Shown one piece after another: positions 6,600 through 15,820 of a stretch of 64,000 bases of DNA. The notes beneath the pieces are model-generated. The model did not search any database, was not told the origin of the DNA, and saw only the letters and a list, made by a program, of their open reading frames with translations. Position 1 is the stretch's first letter, and every line of letters starts with the position of its first letter. This stretch comes from Thiococcus pfennigii (GTDB lineage Bacteria; Pseudomonadota; Gammaproteobacteria; Chromatiales; Chromatiaceae). The position numbers and the translations under genes are program-made. The stretch is taken from NCBI RefSeq assembly GCF_016583835.1, contig NZ_NRRW01000011.1, positions 1 through 64,000 on the forward strand, in the 5' to 3' direction.

Positions 6600-8363
6600 T
6601 CAGCTGGCCTCGAGAAGCTTCGGGATGCCGGGCATCCCGACGACATTGTGGAGCTGGATCAGGGTCCGGTAGCCGGCGAGGCCATCGGGCGCCAGGCCCC
6701 GCCCCTCCTGGAAGCGCCGCAGGGCCGCATCCAGGTCGGCATCGAAGCGCCCCGAGTCGCCCCCCGCGAACCCAAGGCCCGGCGCCTGGGCGAGCAGTTG
6801 GCGCAACCAGCGGACGGCCTCGGCCGAGGAACTCGGGCCGATCAGGGGCGTGCCGACTGGCGGCGGCTGCCACAGCAGCAGGTAGCGACCCGACCAGCGA
6901 CGGGCCAGGTCCGCGACGGGGATCTGCGCCGACCGCCCGTCGGGGAGATCGAGGGTCGCGGTCTCCCCGGCCAGGGCGCCCAGGGCGACGAAGCCCTCGG
7001 ACCCACGGCCGGCATCGAGCTCCAGGAGCGCTGGCCGATCGAAGAACCTGAGATTGCCCCAAGTCCCGGCCTCCTCGACCTGACAGCGCAGCCCGAAGGC
7101 GGCGATCCGGCCGCAGGGGTCGGCGGCATCCAGGTCGGCAACCTGGACCCCCCAGCGGCGCAGCAGCACGCGCAGGGCCTCGGTGCGCCCCAAGGTCTCG
7201 ATAGCGGCCGCTGCCTCAACGGGCGGCGACAACGACTCCGTCGCCTCGGAGGGCAGCGGCCTGATGGCCCCCACCGCCGTGACCGACTCGCCCTCCAGCC
7301 CGGTCGCTGCGCCGGCCGGCTCATCGGCCACCCCCTCGGCCGGCGGGGCCTCGGGCGGTGGCGCGACCACTGCCGGTGGCGAAGCCGGCTCCGACGCCCC
7401 GCCAAGACGCACAACCAGCCAGCGGCGCAGATCCTCCGGACCGCTGCCCGCGAGCCACTGCCAGCCCGTCCAGCCCGCGGCGAGCAGCAGGGTCAGGAGG
7501 AGGCCCGCGATGAAGGCCCGGCGTGGCGGGCGCGACGATCGGCCCCGTGGCGTCTCGGAGCCGCGCAGCTCCTTCGCGGCGCGCTCGACGAGACTGCGCG
7601 TCACCTGGAGGTCGCGCCCGACGCAGGCCCCGAGCAAGGCGCGATCGCAGAGGATGTTGACCAGGCGCGGCACCCCGCCCGAGAGGGCGTGGATCCGCTG
7701 CAGGGCCTGGCGGGAGAACAAGGGCCGCTCGACGCCGGCCACGGCCAGGCGGTGGCGGACATAGGCAGCAGTCTCGGCGGCCGTCAGCGCCCCGAGGTGG
7801 AAGCGCGCCGTGATGCGCTGGCTGAGCTGACGCAGCTCGTCGCTGTCGATCAGCGCGCGCAGCTCCGGTTGACCGACGAGGAAGATCTGCAACAGCTTGT
7901 GCTTGTTGGTCTCCAGATTCGTCAGCAGCCGCACGAGCTCCAACTCCCGCGGGCCGAGCGTCTGGGCCTCGTCGATCATCAGCACCGGCCGGCGACCCTT
8001 GGCATGGGCCTCCAGCAGATACTGGTTGAGGCGATCGATCAGCCGTTTCGTCGACTGCTCCCGGGGCGGGACCTCGATGTGGAACTCCTCGCAGATGGTC
8101 CGCAGCAACTCGGGCCCGTCCATCGCCGGGTTGAGCACCAGGGCGATCTCGACCTCGGCCGGGATCTGCTCCAGCAGGGCGCGACAGACGGTCGTCTTGC
8201 CGGTCCCGACCTCGCCGGTCAGCAACACGAAGCCGCCGCTCGCGCTGGCCCCGTAGAGCAGATGGGCGAGCGCCTCGCGATGCTGCTCGCTGAGGTAGAG
8301 GAACTCCGGATCCGGTGCGATCGAGAAGCTCGGTTCCTTGAGGCCGAAATACTTCAAATACAC
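6600..8363 (-). CDS. gspA: General secretion pathway ATPase GspA/ExeA with peptidoglycan-binding tail
   Basis: 587 residues from the GTG at 8363, chosen because ExeA-type proteins begin YLKYFGLKEPSFSIAPDPEF as here; the open frame upstream to 8474 lacks coding character. The AAA domain has a Walker A GEVGTGKTT (residues 50-58), Walker B VLMIDEAQ and a sensor region around LGALTAAETAAYVRHRL. A transmembrane segment (AFIAGLLLTLLLAAGWTGW, about residue 290) leads to a periplasmic part ending in a peptidoglycan-binding repeat (ALRRFQEGRGLAPDGLAG). It is expected to use ATP to drive insertion of the type II secretin with GspB, whose gene follows directly. Confidence 0.9.
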   Translation of the reverse strand: MYLKYFGLKEPSFSIAPDPEFLYLSEQHREALAHLLYGASASGGFVLLTGEVGTGKTTVCRALLEQIPAEVEIALVLNPAMDGPELLRTICEEFHIEVPPREQSTKRLIDRLNQYLLEAHAKGRRPVLMIDEAQTLGPRELELVRLLTNLETNKHKLLQIFLVGQPELRALIDSDELRQLSQRITARFHLGALTAAETAAYVRHRLAVAGVERPLFSRQALQRIHALSGGVPRLVNILCDRALLGACVGRDLQVTRSLVERAAKELRGSETPRGRSSRPPRRAFIAGLLLTLLLAAGWTGWQWLAGSGPEDLRRWLVVRLGGASEPASPPAVVAPPPEAPPAEGVADEPAGAATGLEGESVTAVGAIRPLPSEATESLSPPVEAAAAIETLGRTEALRVLLRRWGVQVADLDAADPCGRIAAFGLRCQVEEAGTWGNLRFFDRPALLELDAGRGSEGFVALGALAGETATLDLPDGRSAQIPVADLARRWSGRYLLLWQPPPVGTPLIGPSSSAEAVRWLRQLLAQAPGLGFAGGDSGRFDADLDAALRRFQEGRGLAPDGLAGYRTLIQLHNVVGMPGIPKLLEAS

Positions 8364-8484
8364 AGGGCGGGGTCCACGGGGGTGGCGGGGCGACGCCCGA
8401 AGGCTAGAGCCAGAGCCGGACCGGGTCAAGCCGTTACCGACCTCGTGGGTGATCGCGGCGGCGGCGCCCTTCACCGCCTATCCG

Positions 8485-8580
8485 CGTCGGGTCAGGCGCG
8501 CCGGCACGGCGGTCGCCGAGCAGCAACAGCCCAGCGCGCGCCGTAACCCGACGGCGGCCTCCGCAAGCGTCGCCTGCGCT
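8485..8580. repeat. GTAACCCGAC-type dispersed palindromic repeat
   Basis: The segment CGTCGGGTCAGGCGCGCCGG ... GCGCGCCGTAACCCGACGGC shares its parts and order with the repeats at 15661-15820 and 35026-35152, and the core palindrome with 50281-50406. It lies between gspA and the glycerate kinase gene. The outer GTCGGGT and ACCCGAC arms are complementary. Confidence 0.7.
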
Positions 8581-8621
8581 CGATGGGGACCTGCTTGCGG
8601 GCGATCCGGCCCGCGGGCGCC

Positions 8622-9872
8622 TCAGCGCTTGAAGGCCAGGACCAGGTCCATGACGTTGGTGCCGGTCGGGCCGGTATCGACGAGGTCGCCGCTCGCCTCG
8701 AGCAGGGTACCGGCATCGGCGCGGCGCAAGGCCGTCGCTGCCGCCAGGCCGCAGTCGGCCGCCCGCGCCAGCGTCGCACCATCGACCAATGCCCCGGCGG
8801 CGTCGGTCGGCCCGTCGCTGCCGTCGGTCCCGGCCGCGAGCAGCCAGCAGTCCACGCGCCCGGCGAGCGCCGTGGCCGCCGCCAACGCCAGATGCTGATT
8901 GCGCCCACCGCGCCCGGGCCGCTCGGGCAGCCGCACCGTCGTCTCGCCACCCCAGATGTGCACGCCGGGCGGCGCGCCGGCGAGCCAGCGACCGAGTTCC
9001 ACGCCGCGTGCCGCCGCATCGCCGGCGATGAAGACCGGGTGGCGATGCACGGTGAGGCCGCGCACCCGGGCGGCGGCCGCCGCACCGGCGCAGGCCTGAT
9101 CGAGGGTCGCGACCAGCTCGATCGGCGGGGCCTCGCCGAGCGACGCCCCGCGCTCGGCCAGCCCTCGCCGGCCCCAGTCGGCCAACCAGGCCGGCAGGTC
9201 GAGCGCGGCGAGCCGCTCGGCGAGTCCGGGCTCGGGCACGAGCAGGCCCGAGCCGATCACGGCCGGGTCATCGCCCGGGACATCGGAGATCGCGAGCGCC
9301 CGCACGGGCCGCCCGCCGAGCCGGGACAACAGCCCGCCACCCTTGATCCGCGACAGGGCCTTGCGCACCCGGTTCACTGCCGCGATCGGCAGCCCGCTCC
9401 CGAGCAGCCAGTCGTTGGCCCGTTGCAGCTCGGCCAGGCCGAGCCCGGCGGCCGGCGCCTCGACCAGGCTCGAGGTACCGCCCGAGAGGAGAAAGAGCCA
9501 ACTGCCCTCGCCCGGCGCCGCGAGCGTCGCGCCGAGCGCCTCGCCCGCCGCCAGGCTACCGGCGCTCGGCACGGGATGGCCGCCGACGACCACCGCGAGA
9601 CCTCGTGCGCGGAGCCAGGGCTCGTCGAGGTGGCCTGCCTTGGAGACGACGAGCCCATTCCGCACGGCCGGCCCGAGCGCGGCGACGGCCCCCTCGGTCA
9701 TCGCCTGGGCGGCCTTGCCGAGGGCAACCAGCCGAACGGGGCCGCCGATCGGTCGGGCAGCGAGGGCACGGGCCACGCAGGCGCGTCCGTCGACGGCGGC
9801 CAAGGCCGCCACCAGCAGATCGAGCAGCAAACGGCGTGGCCCCTCGGCGATCCGCTCGTCGATCCGGTGCAT
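8622..9872 (-). CDS. Glycerate 2-kinase (GckA/TtuD, MOFRL family)
   Basis: 416 residues from ATG 9872 (MHRIDERIAEGPRRLLLDLL). It shows the DUF4147 N-terminal lobe (LVALGKAAQAM, VVVGGHPVPSAGSLAAGEAL, LLSGGTSSLVEAP, VNRVRKALSRIKGG) and the MOFRL C-terminal lobe (ETTVRLPERPGRGGRNQHLA, LLAAGTDGSDGPTDAAGA). These enzymes phosphorylate D-glycerate to 2-phosphoglycerate, feeding glyoxylate or photorespiratory carbon into lower glycolysis. The frame continues upstream to 9968 but ATG 9872 gives the family-typical start. It is divergent from the GH100 gene, 107 bp apart. Confidence 0.9.
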   Translation of the reverse strand: MHRIDERIAEGPRRLLLDLLVAALAAVDGRACVARALAARPIGGPVRLVALGKAAQAMTEGAVAALGPAVRNGLVVSKAGHLDEPWLRARGLAVVVGGHPVPSAGSLAAGEALGATLAAPGEGSWLFLLSGGTSSLVEAPAAGLGLAELQRANDWLLGSGLPIAAVNRVRKALSRIKGGGLLSRLGGRPVRALAISDVPGDDPAVIGSGLLVPEPGLAERLAALDLPAWLADWGRRGLAERGASLGEAPPIELVATLDQACAGAAAAARVRGLTVHRHPVFIAGDAAARGVELGRWLAGAPPGVHIWGGETTVRLPERPGRGGRNQHLALAAATALAGRVDCWLLAAGTDGSDGPTDAAGALVDGATLARAADCGLAAATALRRADAGTLLEASGDLVDTGPTGTNVMDLVLAFKR

Positions 9873-9979
9873 TGACCTGCCCTCTGGCAGCGGCGTCCCG
9901 ATGCCTATATTCTCATCGCTGCTGACCCTGTCGTGAAGCCGATTCTTGAGGCGCGATGCACCGTTCACGGAGGCGAATC

Positions 9980-11263
9980 ATGACCCAGGACTCCGCCCCG
10001 CCGCGGGTGGAGGCGGACGAGGCCGCCGAGCGCGGGCTCCCGGAGGCCCTCGCCCTGCTCCATGCGTGCAGCACCCCGGACGGATTCCTCGCCTCGCCGA
10101 CCGACAACGACAACTACCGCCGCATCTGGGGCCGCGACGGCGCCATCCTCGCCCTCGCCGCGCTCCTCACCGACGACGAGGAACTGATCGCGACCGCCCG
10201 ACGCACCTTCGTGACGCTGGCCAATCACCAGGGCCCGCACGGCGAGATCCCGAGCAATGTCGATCCGCTGACGCAGCGGGTCAGCTACGGCGGCACGACC
10301 GGGCGCATCGACGCCGACCTCTGGTTCCTGATCGGGTGCGGCGAATACTGGCGGGCGACCGGCGACCAGGCCTTCCTCGCACACCTGCTGCCGGCGATCG
10401 AGAAGGTCCGCTTCCTGCTCGGGGCCTGGGAGTTCAATAACCGGGGGCTCCTCTACGTCCCGCTGACCGGCGACTGGGCCGATGAGTACCTGCAGAGCGG
10501 CTACGTCCTCTACGACCAGGTCCTGTATCTGCAGGCGCAGCGGACGCTGGCCGCCATCCACTGCGACCTGCACGGCTCGCCGGACCACGGCTTGAAGGAG
10601 CGCATCGGCCGACTACGCCACCTGATCCGCGCCAACTACTGGTTCGACGGCGACCGGATCCCCGACGACGCCTATCACGAGGTCCTCTACCGCAAGGGTC
10701 TTCAGGCAGCCGACCATTGTGGCGGCCAGCACTGGATGGCCTCCTTCTCCCCCAGCGGTTACGGTTATCGCTTCGATGCCTTCGCCAACGTGTTGGTCTC
10801 GCTCCTGGAGGTGGCCGACGACGACCAGCGTCGCGAGGTCGACGACTTCATCGCGACCCGGGCGACCCTCGACGCCCTGCCCCTGCTGCCCGCGTTCCAT
10901 CCGGTCATCCAACCCGTCGACGAGGACTGGAAGGACCTCCAGGTCATGTTCTCCTACACGTTCAAGAATCGGCCCTACGAGTTCCACAACGGCGGGCTTT
11001 GGCCGATGGTGACCGGCTTCTACGTCGCCGACCTCGCCGCCCGGGGTCGCGAGGAGGCCGCCCGGCGCCACCTGCGCGCGATCCATCAGGCCAATGCGCT
11101 GGCGATGGAGGGGCAGCCCTGGGCCTTCCCGGAATACGTCCACGGTCAAGCCCTGACGCCTGGCGGCACCCGCCACCAAGGTTGGAGCGCGGCCGGCGCC
11201 ATCATCGGCCACCACGCGCTCGCGGGGTGCCCACCGTTTCGGATCGACGATCATGAAGCTTAG
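9980..11263 (+). CDS. GH100-like glycoside hydrolase (neutral invertase / glucosidase type)
   Basis: About 427 residues from ATG 9980, which is preceded by a good ribosome-binding site (CGGAGGCGA); ATG 9956 is a weaker alternative. The protein is an (alpha/alpha)6-barrel type enzyme with NDNYRRIWGRDGAILALAAL near the N-terminus, then GEIPSNVDP, TTGRIDADLWFLIGCGEY, DWADEYLQSGYVLYDQVLY and FHNGGLWPMVTGFYV. The acidic residues in WGRDG and DWADE are the likely catalytic positions. Such enzymes hydrolyse sucrose or related alpha-glucosides in the cytoplasm. The gene overlaps the next one by 11 nt. Exact substrate cannot be told from sequence. Confidence 0.75.
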   Translation: MTQDSAPPRVEADEAAERGLPEALALLHACSTPDGFLASPTDNDNYRRIWGRDGAILALAALLTDDEELIATARRTFVTLANHQGPHGEIPSNVDPLTQRVSYGGTTGRIDADLWFLIGCGEYWRATGDQAFLAHLLPAIEKVRFLLGAWEFNNRGLLYVPLTGDWADEYLQSGYVLYDQVLYLQAQRTLAAIHCDLHGSPDHGLKERIGRLRHLIRANYWFDGDRIPDDAYHEVLYRKGLQAADHCGGQHWMASFSPSGYGYRFDAFANVLVSLLEVADDDQRREVDDFIATRATLDALPLLPAFHPVIQPVDEDWKDLQVMFSYTFKNRPYEFHNGGLWPMVTGFYVADLAARGREEAARRHLRAIHQANALAMEGQPWAFPEYVHGQALTPGGTRHQGWSAAGAIIGHHALAGCPPFRIDDHEA

Positions 11264-11732
11264 AATCATCTGGGCCGTGACCGGCCTGCTGATCGCCGCC
11301 CTGATCGCCCTCGCGCTGCACCGCGGCTGGCCGCTGCTCTTCCCGTCGGGCGAGCGGCTCGCGCCGCTCGATCCGGGCTGCGACCTACGCGCCGGCCCCT
11401 GCCTGGCCCGGTTCCCCGGCGGCGGCCTGGTGCGCCTCGCCATCGCGCCACCCACGCTGCCTGCGGCCGAGCCCTTGACGCTGAGGGTCGAGACCGAGGG
11501 CCTCGCGCCGACCCTCATCGAGGTCGACTTCGCCGGCACCGACATGGACATGGGGTTCAACCGCGTGGCGCTGGCGGCGGCCGCCCCCGAGGTCTACACG
11601 GGTCGGGCGATGCTGCCAGTCTGCGCACGGGCGCGGATGGAGTGGGAGGCGAAGGTGATGCTGCATATGCCCGATGGACTCTGGATCGCCCCCTTCCGTT
11701 TCGAGACCACGCGCGCCGGACGACACCCTTGA
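11253..11732 (+). CDS. Membrane-anchored FixH-like protein with Met/Cys motif
   Basis: 159 residues with one N-terminal transmembrane segment (IIWAVTGLLIAALIALAL) and a periplasmic immunoglobulin-like domain. The stretches GTDMDMGFNRVAL and GRAMLPVCARARMEWEAKVM contain spaced methionines and a cysteine, a pattern seen in FixH/YtkA-like and copper-handling periplasmic domains. Metal binding is inference. It overlaps the 3' end of the glycosidase gene by 11 nt and is probably co-transcribed with it, although no functional link is apparent. Confidence 0.65.
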   Translation: MKLRIIWAVTGLLIAALIALALHRGWPLLFPSGERLAPLDPGCDLRAGPCLARFPGGGLVRLAIAPPTLPAAEPLTLRVETEGLAPTLIEVDFAGTDMDMGFNRVALAAAAPEVYTGRAMLPVCARARMEWEAKVMLHMPDGLWIAPFRFETTRAGRHP

Positions 11733-11735
11733 GCG

Positions 11736-11759
11736 CCCCCCGGGCGGACCCTCGGGGGG
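11736..11759 (+). terminator. GC-rich hairpin after the GH100/FixH-like operon
   Basis: CCCCCCG at 11736-11742 pairs with CGGGGGG at 11753-11759 just after the stop at 11732. There is no T-run. Transcript end is plausible but weakly supported. Confidence 0.35.
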
Positions 11760-11978
11760 TGGGCCGGGCCGAATAGGCGTGGTCCCGATCCGGGCCGCCC
11801 AGGCCTGGCCCTCGACCTCGACAACGCCTTAGGATAAGTGGCACGGGGCCTTCGGGACCGGTGAAATGACGAGGGATTCTAGCCCCCAGCGTAACCGCCG
11901 TAGCGCAGGTGCGGGGCGGGGTCCGACCGGGGCACCGTAGGACGCCCCCGGATAGGATTGGGGCCGAACGGCCTATCG

Positions 11979-14900
11979 ATGGAAAGCAGTAGGGAAGTGG
12001 CTGTGGACAGACCCAAGATCGGTTCAGGGCACGGGACGGCTGACCCCGCGGAGCGCAGGGTCTTCCCACGTCATCAGATCCAAATCCCCGGCCGCGTCAA
12101 GGCCGCGGATGGCATGTCGCGCGCCTGCATGGTCCGCGACTACTGCAACGGCGGGGCACTCCTTCAACTCGGTGAGCCAGGGAACGACGAACCGGGCGCC
12201 GCGGTCGGGGGGAAGGTCCGGCTCGACATCCAACTGCTCGATGTCGGTGGCCCCCGCCGGCTTCGCATCGAGGGGCAGATCGCCTGGGCACGCGGGCTCT
12301 ATGCCGGCATCGCCTTCACCAATCCGTCGACGACCATCACCACCGCCTTGCAGGCCTATGACCGCGAGAAGAACACAGGCCTCACGGACAGGGGCGCCCC
12401 GCGCCGGATGGATCTGACCAATTGCCTGGCGAGGCTGCGCTACATCACGGCGAGCGCCCTGCCCGACCTCGCGCAGGAGATCCTGAACGACACGCTCGCC
12501 GGCCTGCCGGCGGCCGCCGACGGCGAGGAGTCCATCGCCGCCCGGCAGCGCATCTGGACGGAGTCGCAGACGCTCGAGGGCGCCGAGGCGCGAGAACTGC
12601 TGGCCCAGGTCCTCCTGACCCGGGCCTTCGATGCCTGCTGCCGCCCACCGCAGCCGGAGCCGGAGCCCTCCTCGGGGGGGTTCGCGTTGGTCGAACTAGA
12701 CGATTTCGAACGGTGGCTGGAGGTGTCGCGCATCACCGCCCTGCTCGCCAGTCGGGTCGAGTTCGCCCATACGACCATCGGTGCACGCCTCCTGGGGGCC
12801 GACGGCGGTCGCGAAACCGATCGCCTCCCAGCCCTGGTCGCGCCGCAGCTTCTCGCCAGCGCCATCGACGAGTTCGCCAGGCAGTTGGAACTCTGCACGC
12901 CGACTCGGCAGGTCCTGTTCGAGAGCAGCCTCCGGGTCATGTGCGACCGGCTGCCGCCGCTGTACCGAGCCCTAGACGCCGAACTCGACATCCTCGGCAT
13001 CCCCGCGGCCTCGCCCCCGCGTGAACGCCTGGCCACCGGTTGTCCGAACGCGGCCCGCCGCAGTCCGGTCAGGCGGACCGGCGACAGGCCTCGCAAAGGA
13101 CGCGCGGCTCATCTCCCATCGCGACCCTCGGCCGACCAGCCAACGCGGGACCAGGATGCGGCGATCTCCGAGCCCGGCTCCAACCTCGTGCACGAAATGA
13201 TGGCCCGCATTGGTGACACGATCGGTCTCCCCGCCGGTCGTCCCGACTGGCTCGCCCAGCTCGAAGGGCCGCTGATCGCGGAGACCAGGGCGAATCCGGG
13301 GTTCTTCCAGGACCACGACCACCCGCTGCGGGCCATCATCGACGGGCTGGCGCATCTCCAACTCTTTCGCAACTCGGCCGACGCGAGCCCCGCCGAGCAG
13401 GGGCTGCGCCAGCGCCTCGCGGCGCTGCTCGAGCCAGTGCGCGACGGCCGCGCGGATAGCGCCGCGTTGCATTCGATGGTGGCCGCGATCGCGGCCCTGA
13501 CCATGGAGCTCAGCCGTCGGTATCAGCGCCGCGTGGAGCTCCTCAACGCCGCCTGCGAGGCCCGCGACCTCACGCGGCGCGCCCGCCAGGCAGTGGCCGA
13601 CGAGCTCAACCGACGGTACGCCGACGCCCCGGTGCCTGCCATGGTCCCCGAGCTCCTCGACATGGGCTGGCGCGCCCTGCTGGAGCGCGATTGGCTCAAT
13701 GGCCGAGGCGGGAGCGGGCCGCTCGAGGCGAGGCTGGCGCTGCTCGACGCCCTGATCGGCGCCTTGGGGGGCCGCGCCGTCGAGACCGCCCCGCCGCCGC
13801 CTCCGGCCGATCTGCTCGAGCGGGTCCTGGATACCCTGGGCGCCGCCGCGTTCGACCCCTTCCGCCGCACGGCGATGGAGGCGCGGCTGCGACGCGCGTT
13901 GCTCGCCCCTGGCGACGGCCCGGCGCCGACCCTCGTCACGATGCCCATCCAGGAGGATGGCCGCGATGCGCCCGACGCCACCGGGTGCCCGGATGGGCTG
14001 TCCGACGAGGCGTGGGCACAGGCCCTGGCGCGTTGCGCGGCGATCCGTCCCGGCGACCGGCTGCGCCTGCTCGACGAGCCGCAGGAACGATGCGATCTGC
14101 GCGTCGCCTGGGTACGCGAGGACCGCGGCCTGTTCGTGCTCGTCGACCCTCGGGGCCTGAAGGCCTGCGACCTCGCACGGGCAGACCTGGCGCTCGGCCT
14201 GCATCGAGGACGCATCCTGGTCAGTTCCCTCGACGGCCGACCGATGACCAATCGGATGCTGGACGCGATGCTCGAAGACATGGAGGCACGGCTCCCGCAT
14301 CTCTCCCCGGAGGCATCCTTCACCGGCCTGGCCAACCGGCGCGGTTTTCACGCGGCGCTCGACCAGGCGCTCGCCGGGTCGGATCGCTCCTGGGAGGGGG
14401 GCGTCATGCTGATGGTCGACGTCGACCATTTTCGCCTCATCAACGCGATCCACGGCTACGAGACCGGCGATCGCCTGCTGATCGCTCTCGCACAGGTGCT
14501 GCGCCAGAGCATCGGTGCCGGCACCTTCGGGCACCTCGGCGGCGACCGCTTCGCAGTGCTGCTGCCTGAGATCGCAGTCCCCGACGGCGAGCGATTGGCC
14601 GAGCGGCTCTGCGTATCCGTCCGCGACATGCCGTTCGACTGGCCCGGCGACGGGGGGCGGCTCAGCATATCGATCGGACTGGTGGGCACTGCGCTGGCGC
14701 AGCAGGGCCTCAGCACCCTGTGGCAGGCGGCGGAGCAGGCGACGCGGGCGGCCAAGCACCGCGGCGGAGATCAGGTCTATACCTACCGCGACGACGACCC
14801 CGACATGATCGAGCACCGCGAATCGATCCACTGGGTCGCCGAGGTCGATCGGGCGCTCGATGGCGGCCAGTTGCGGCTGCGCTGTCAGCCGATCGTGCCG

Positions 14901-15602
14901 CTCCAAACGGCGCACGACCTGAGACCGCACTACGAGGTCCTGCTGGGTGTGACGAACACCCTCCACGAGCCCCTGTCGATCGCCCATTTCATCTCGGCGG
15001 CGGAACGCTACAAGCGGATGCGCGCAGTCGATCGCTGGGTCGCCCGGACTGTCATCGAATGGATCGCCGAACACCGCGCGTTCATGACCAGATTCCACAA
15101 CTTCGCCGTCAACCTGTCCGGGCAGACTGCGAGCGACCCAACCTTCGTCGACTTCGTCCGCGAGCACTTCCGGCGCCACGCGGTCGATCCCGCCTGGGTG
15201 AGCTTCGAGATCACCGAAACGGCTGCCGTCGCCGACCTGTCGGTCAGCTCCGGGATCCTTCGCGATCTCAAGGCCCTGGGGTGCCACACCGCGCTCGACG
15301 ATTTCGGCAGCGGCCTCGCCTCCTACTCGTACCTGCGCGCGTTGCCCGTCGATTGGGTCAAGATCGATGGGGCATTCGTGCGGCGGATCGGCGCCGACCG
15401 CAACGACTTCGCAGTCGTCAAGTCGATCAACGATATGGGCCATATCCTCGGCAAACGGACCATCGCCGAATACGTCGCCGACAGCGAGATCCTGCGCTGC
15501 GTCACCGAGATCGGGGTCGACTTCGGCCAAGGCTTCGGCATCTCGCCGCCGCTGCTCATGGATGAGCTCCTCGAGCGGACGGAATCGCCGGCGACCGCCT
15601 GA
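11979..15602 (+). CDS. PilZ-DUF1631-GGDEF-EAL protein with degenerate catalytic motifs
   Basis: About 1207 residues. An N-terminal PilZ domain (ERRVFPRHQIQIPGRVKAAD) carries the RRxxxR-like c-di-GMP-binding start. A long helical DUF1631 region follows (about residues 130-700). Next comes a GGDEF-like domain with signature HLGGDRFAVLLPE, where the essential glutamate is arginine, and an EAL domain with YEVLLGV in place of ExLxR but NLSG, FEITETAA, LDDFGSG and KIDGAF kept. Cyclase activity is not expected; the EAL part may bind rather than cleave c-di-GMP. It is probably a large cytoplasmic c-di-GMP receptor. ATG 11979 is chosen; TTG 11958 is in frame but unlikely. Confidence 0.85.
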   Translation: MESSREVAVDRPKIGSGHGTADPAERRVFPRHQIQIPGRVKAADGMSRACMVRDYCNGGALLQLGEPGNDEPGAAVGGKVRLDIQLLDVGGPRRLRIEGQIAWARGLYAGIAFTNPSTTITTALQAYDREKNTGLTDRGAPRRMDLTNCLARLRYITASALPDLAQEILNDTLAGLPAAADGEESIAARQRIWTESQTLEGAEARELLAQVLLTRAFDACCRPPQPEPEPSSGGFALVELDDFERWLEVSRITALLASRVEFAHTTIGARLLGADGGRETDRLPALVAPQLLASAIDEFARQLELCTPTRQVLFESSLRVMCDRLPPLYRALDAELDILGIPAASPPRERLATGCPNAARRSPVRRTGDRPRKGRAAHLPSRPSADQPTRDQDAAISEPGSNLVHEMMARIGDTIGLPAGRPDWLAQLEGPLIAETRANPGFFQDHDHPLRAIIDGLAHLQLFRNSADASPAEQGLRQRLAALLEPVRDGRADSAALHSMVAAIAALTMELSRRYQRRVELLNAACEARDLTRRARQAVADELNRRYADAPVPAMVPELLDMGWRALLERDWLNGRGGSGPLEARLALLDALIGALGGRAVETAPPPPPADLLERVLDTLGAAAFDPFRRTAMEARLRRALLAPGDGPAPTLVTMPIQEDGRDAPDATGCPDGLSDEAWAQALARCAAIRPGDRLRLLDEPQERCDLRVAWVREDRGLFVLVDPRGLKACDLARADLALGLHRGRILVSSLDGRPMTNRMLDAMLEDMEARLPHLSPEASFTGLANRRGFHAALDQALAGSDRSWEGGVMLMVDVDHFRLINAIHGYETGDRLLIALAQVLRQSIGAGTFGHLGGDRFAVLLPEIAVPDGERLAERLCVSVRDMPFDWPGDGGRLSISIGLVGTALAQQGLSTLWQAAEQATRAAKHRGGDQVYTYRDDDPDMIEHRESIHWVAEVDRALDGGQLRLRCQPIVPLQTAHDLRPHYEVLLGVTNTLHEPLSIAHFISAAERYKRMRAVDRWVARTVIEWIAEHRAFMTRFHNFAVNLSGQTASDPTFVDFVREHFRRHAVDPAWVSFEITETAAVADLSVSSGILRDLKALGCHTALDDFGSGLASYSYLRALPVDWVKIDGAFVRRIGADRNDFAVVKSINDMGHILGKRTIAEYVADSEILRCVTEIGVDFGQGFGISPPLLMDELLERTESPATA

Positions 15603-15660
15603 TCGGCAGGAGCGTGCCGACGCGGCGTACCGGCTGCCCCGCCGGCGCCGCGTCGCCCAC

Positions 15661-15820
15661 CGTCGGGTTACGCCCCGAGGGCTAACCCGACCTACGGCCC
15701 CGGCGACATCGGCACGGCCCGTGGTCGGGTTAGGCGCGCCGCCACGGCGGTCGCCGAGAAGGAATAGGTCCGCGCGCGCCGTAACCCGACAGCGGCCTCC
15801 GCCGGCGTCGCGTGCGCACG
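15661..15820. repeat. GTAACCCGAC-type dispersed repeat, two palindromes
   Basis: GTCGGGTTA at 15662-15670 pairs with TAACCCGAC at 15683-15691. A second half begins at GGTCGGGTTAGGC (15723) and closes at CGTAACCCGACAGCGGCC (15780-15797). The same parts recur at 8485-8580, 34846-35525 and 50281-50406. It lies between the convergent PilZ-GGDEF-EAL and dapE genes and may double as a transcript end. Confidence 0.8.

Noticed and set aside
6042-8546. 834-codon open frame on the plus strand
   Set aside because: It is antisense to gspA and gspB, whose protein families are certain, and its product is a low-complexity Arg/Gly/Ala string.
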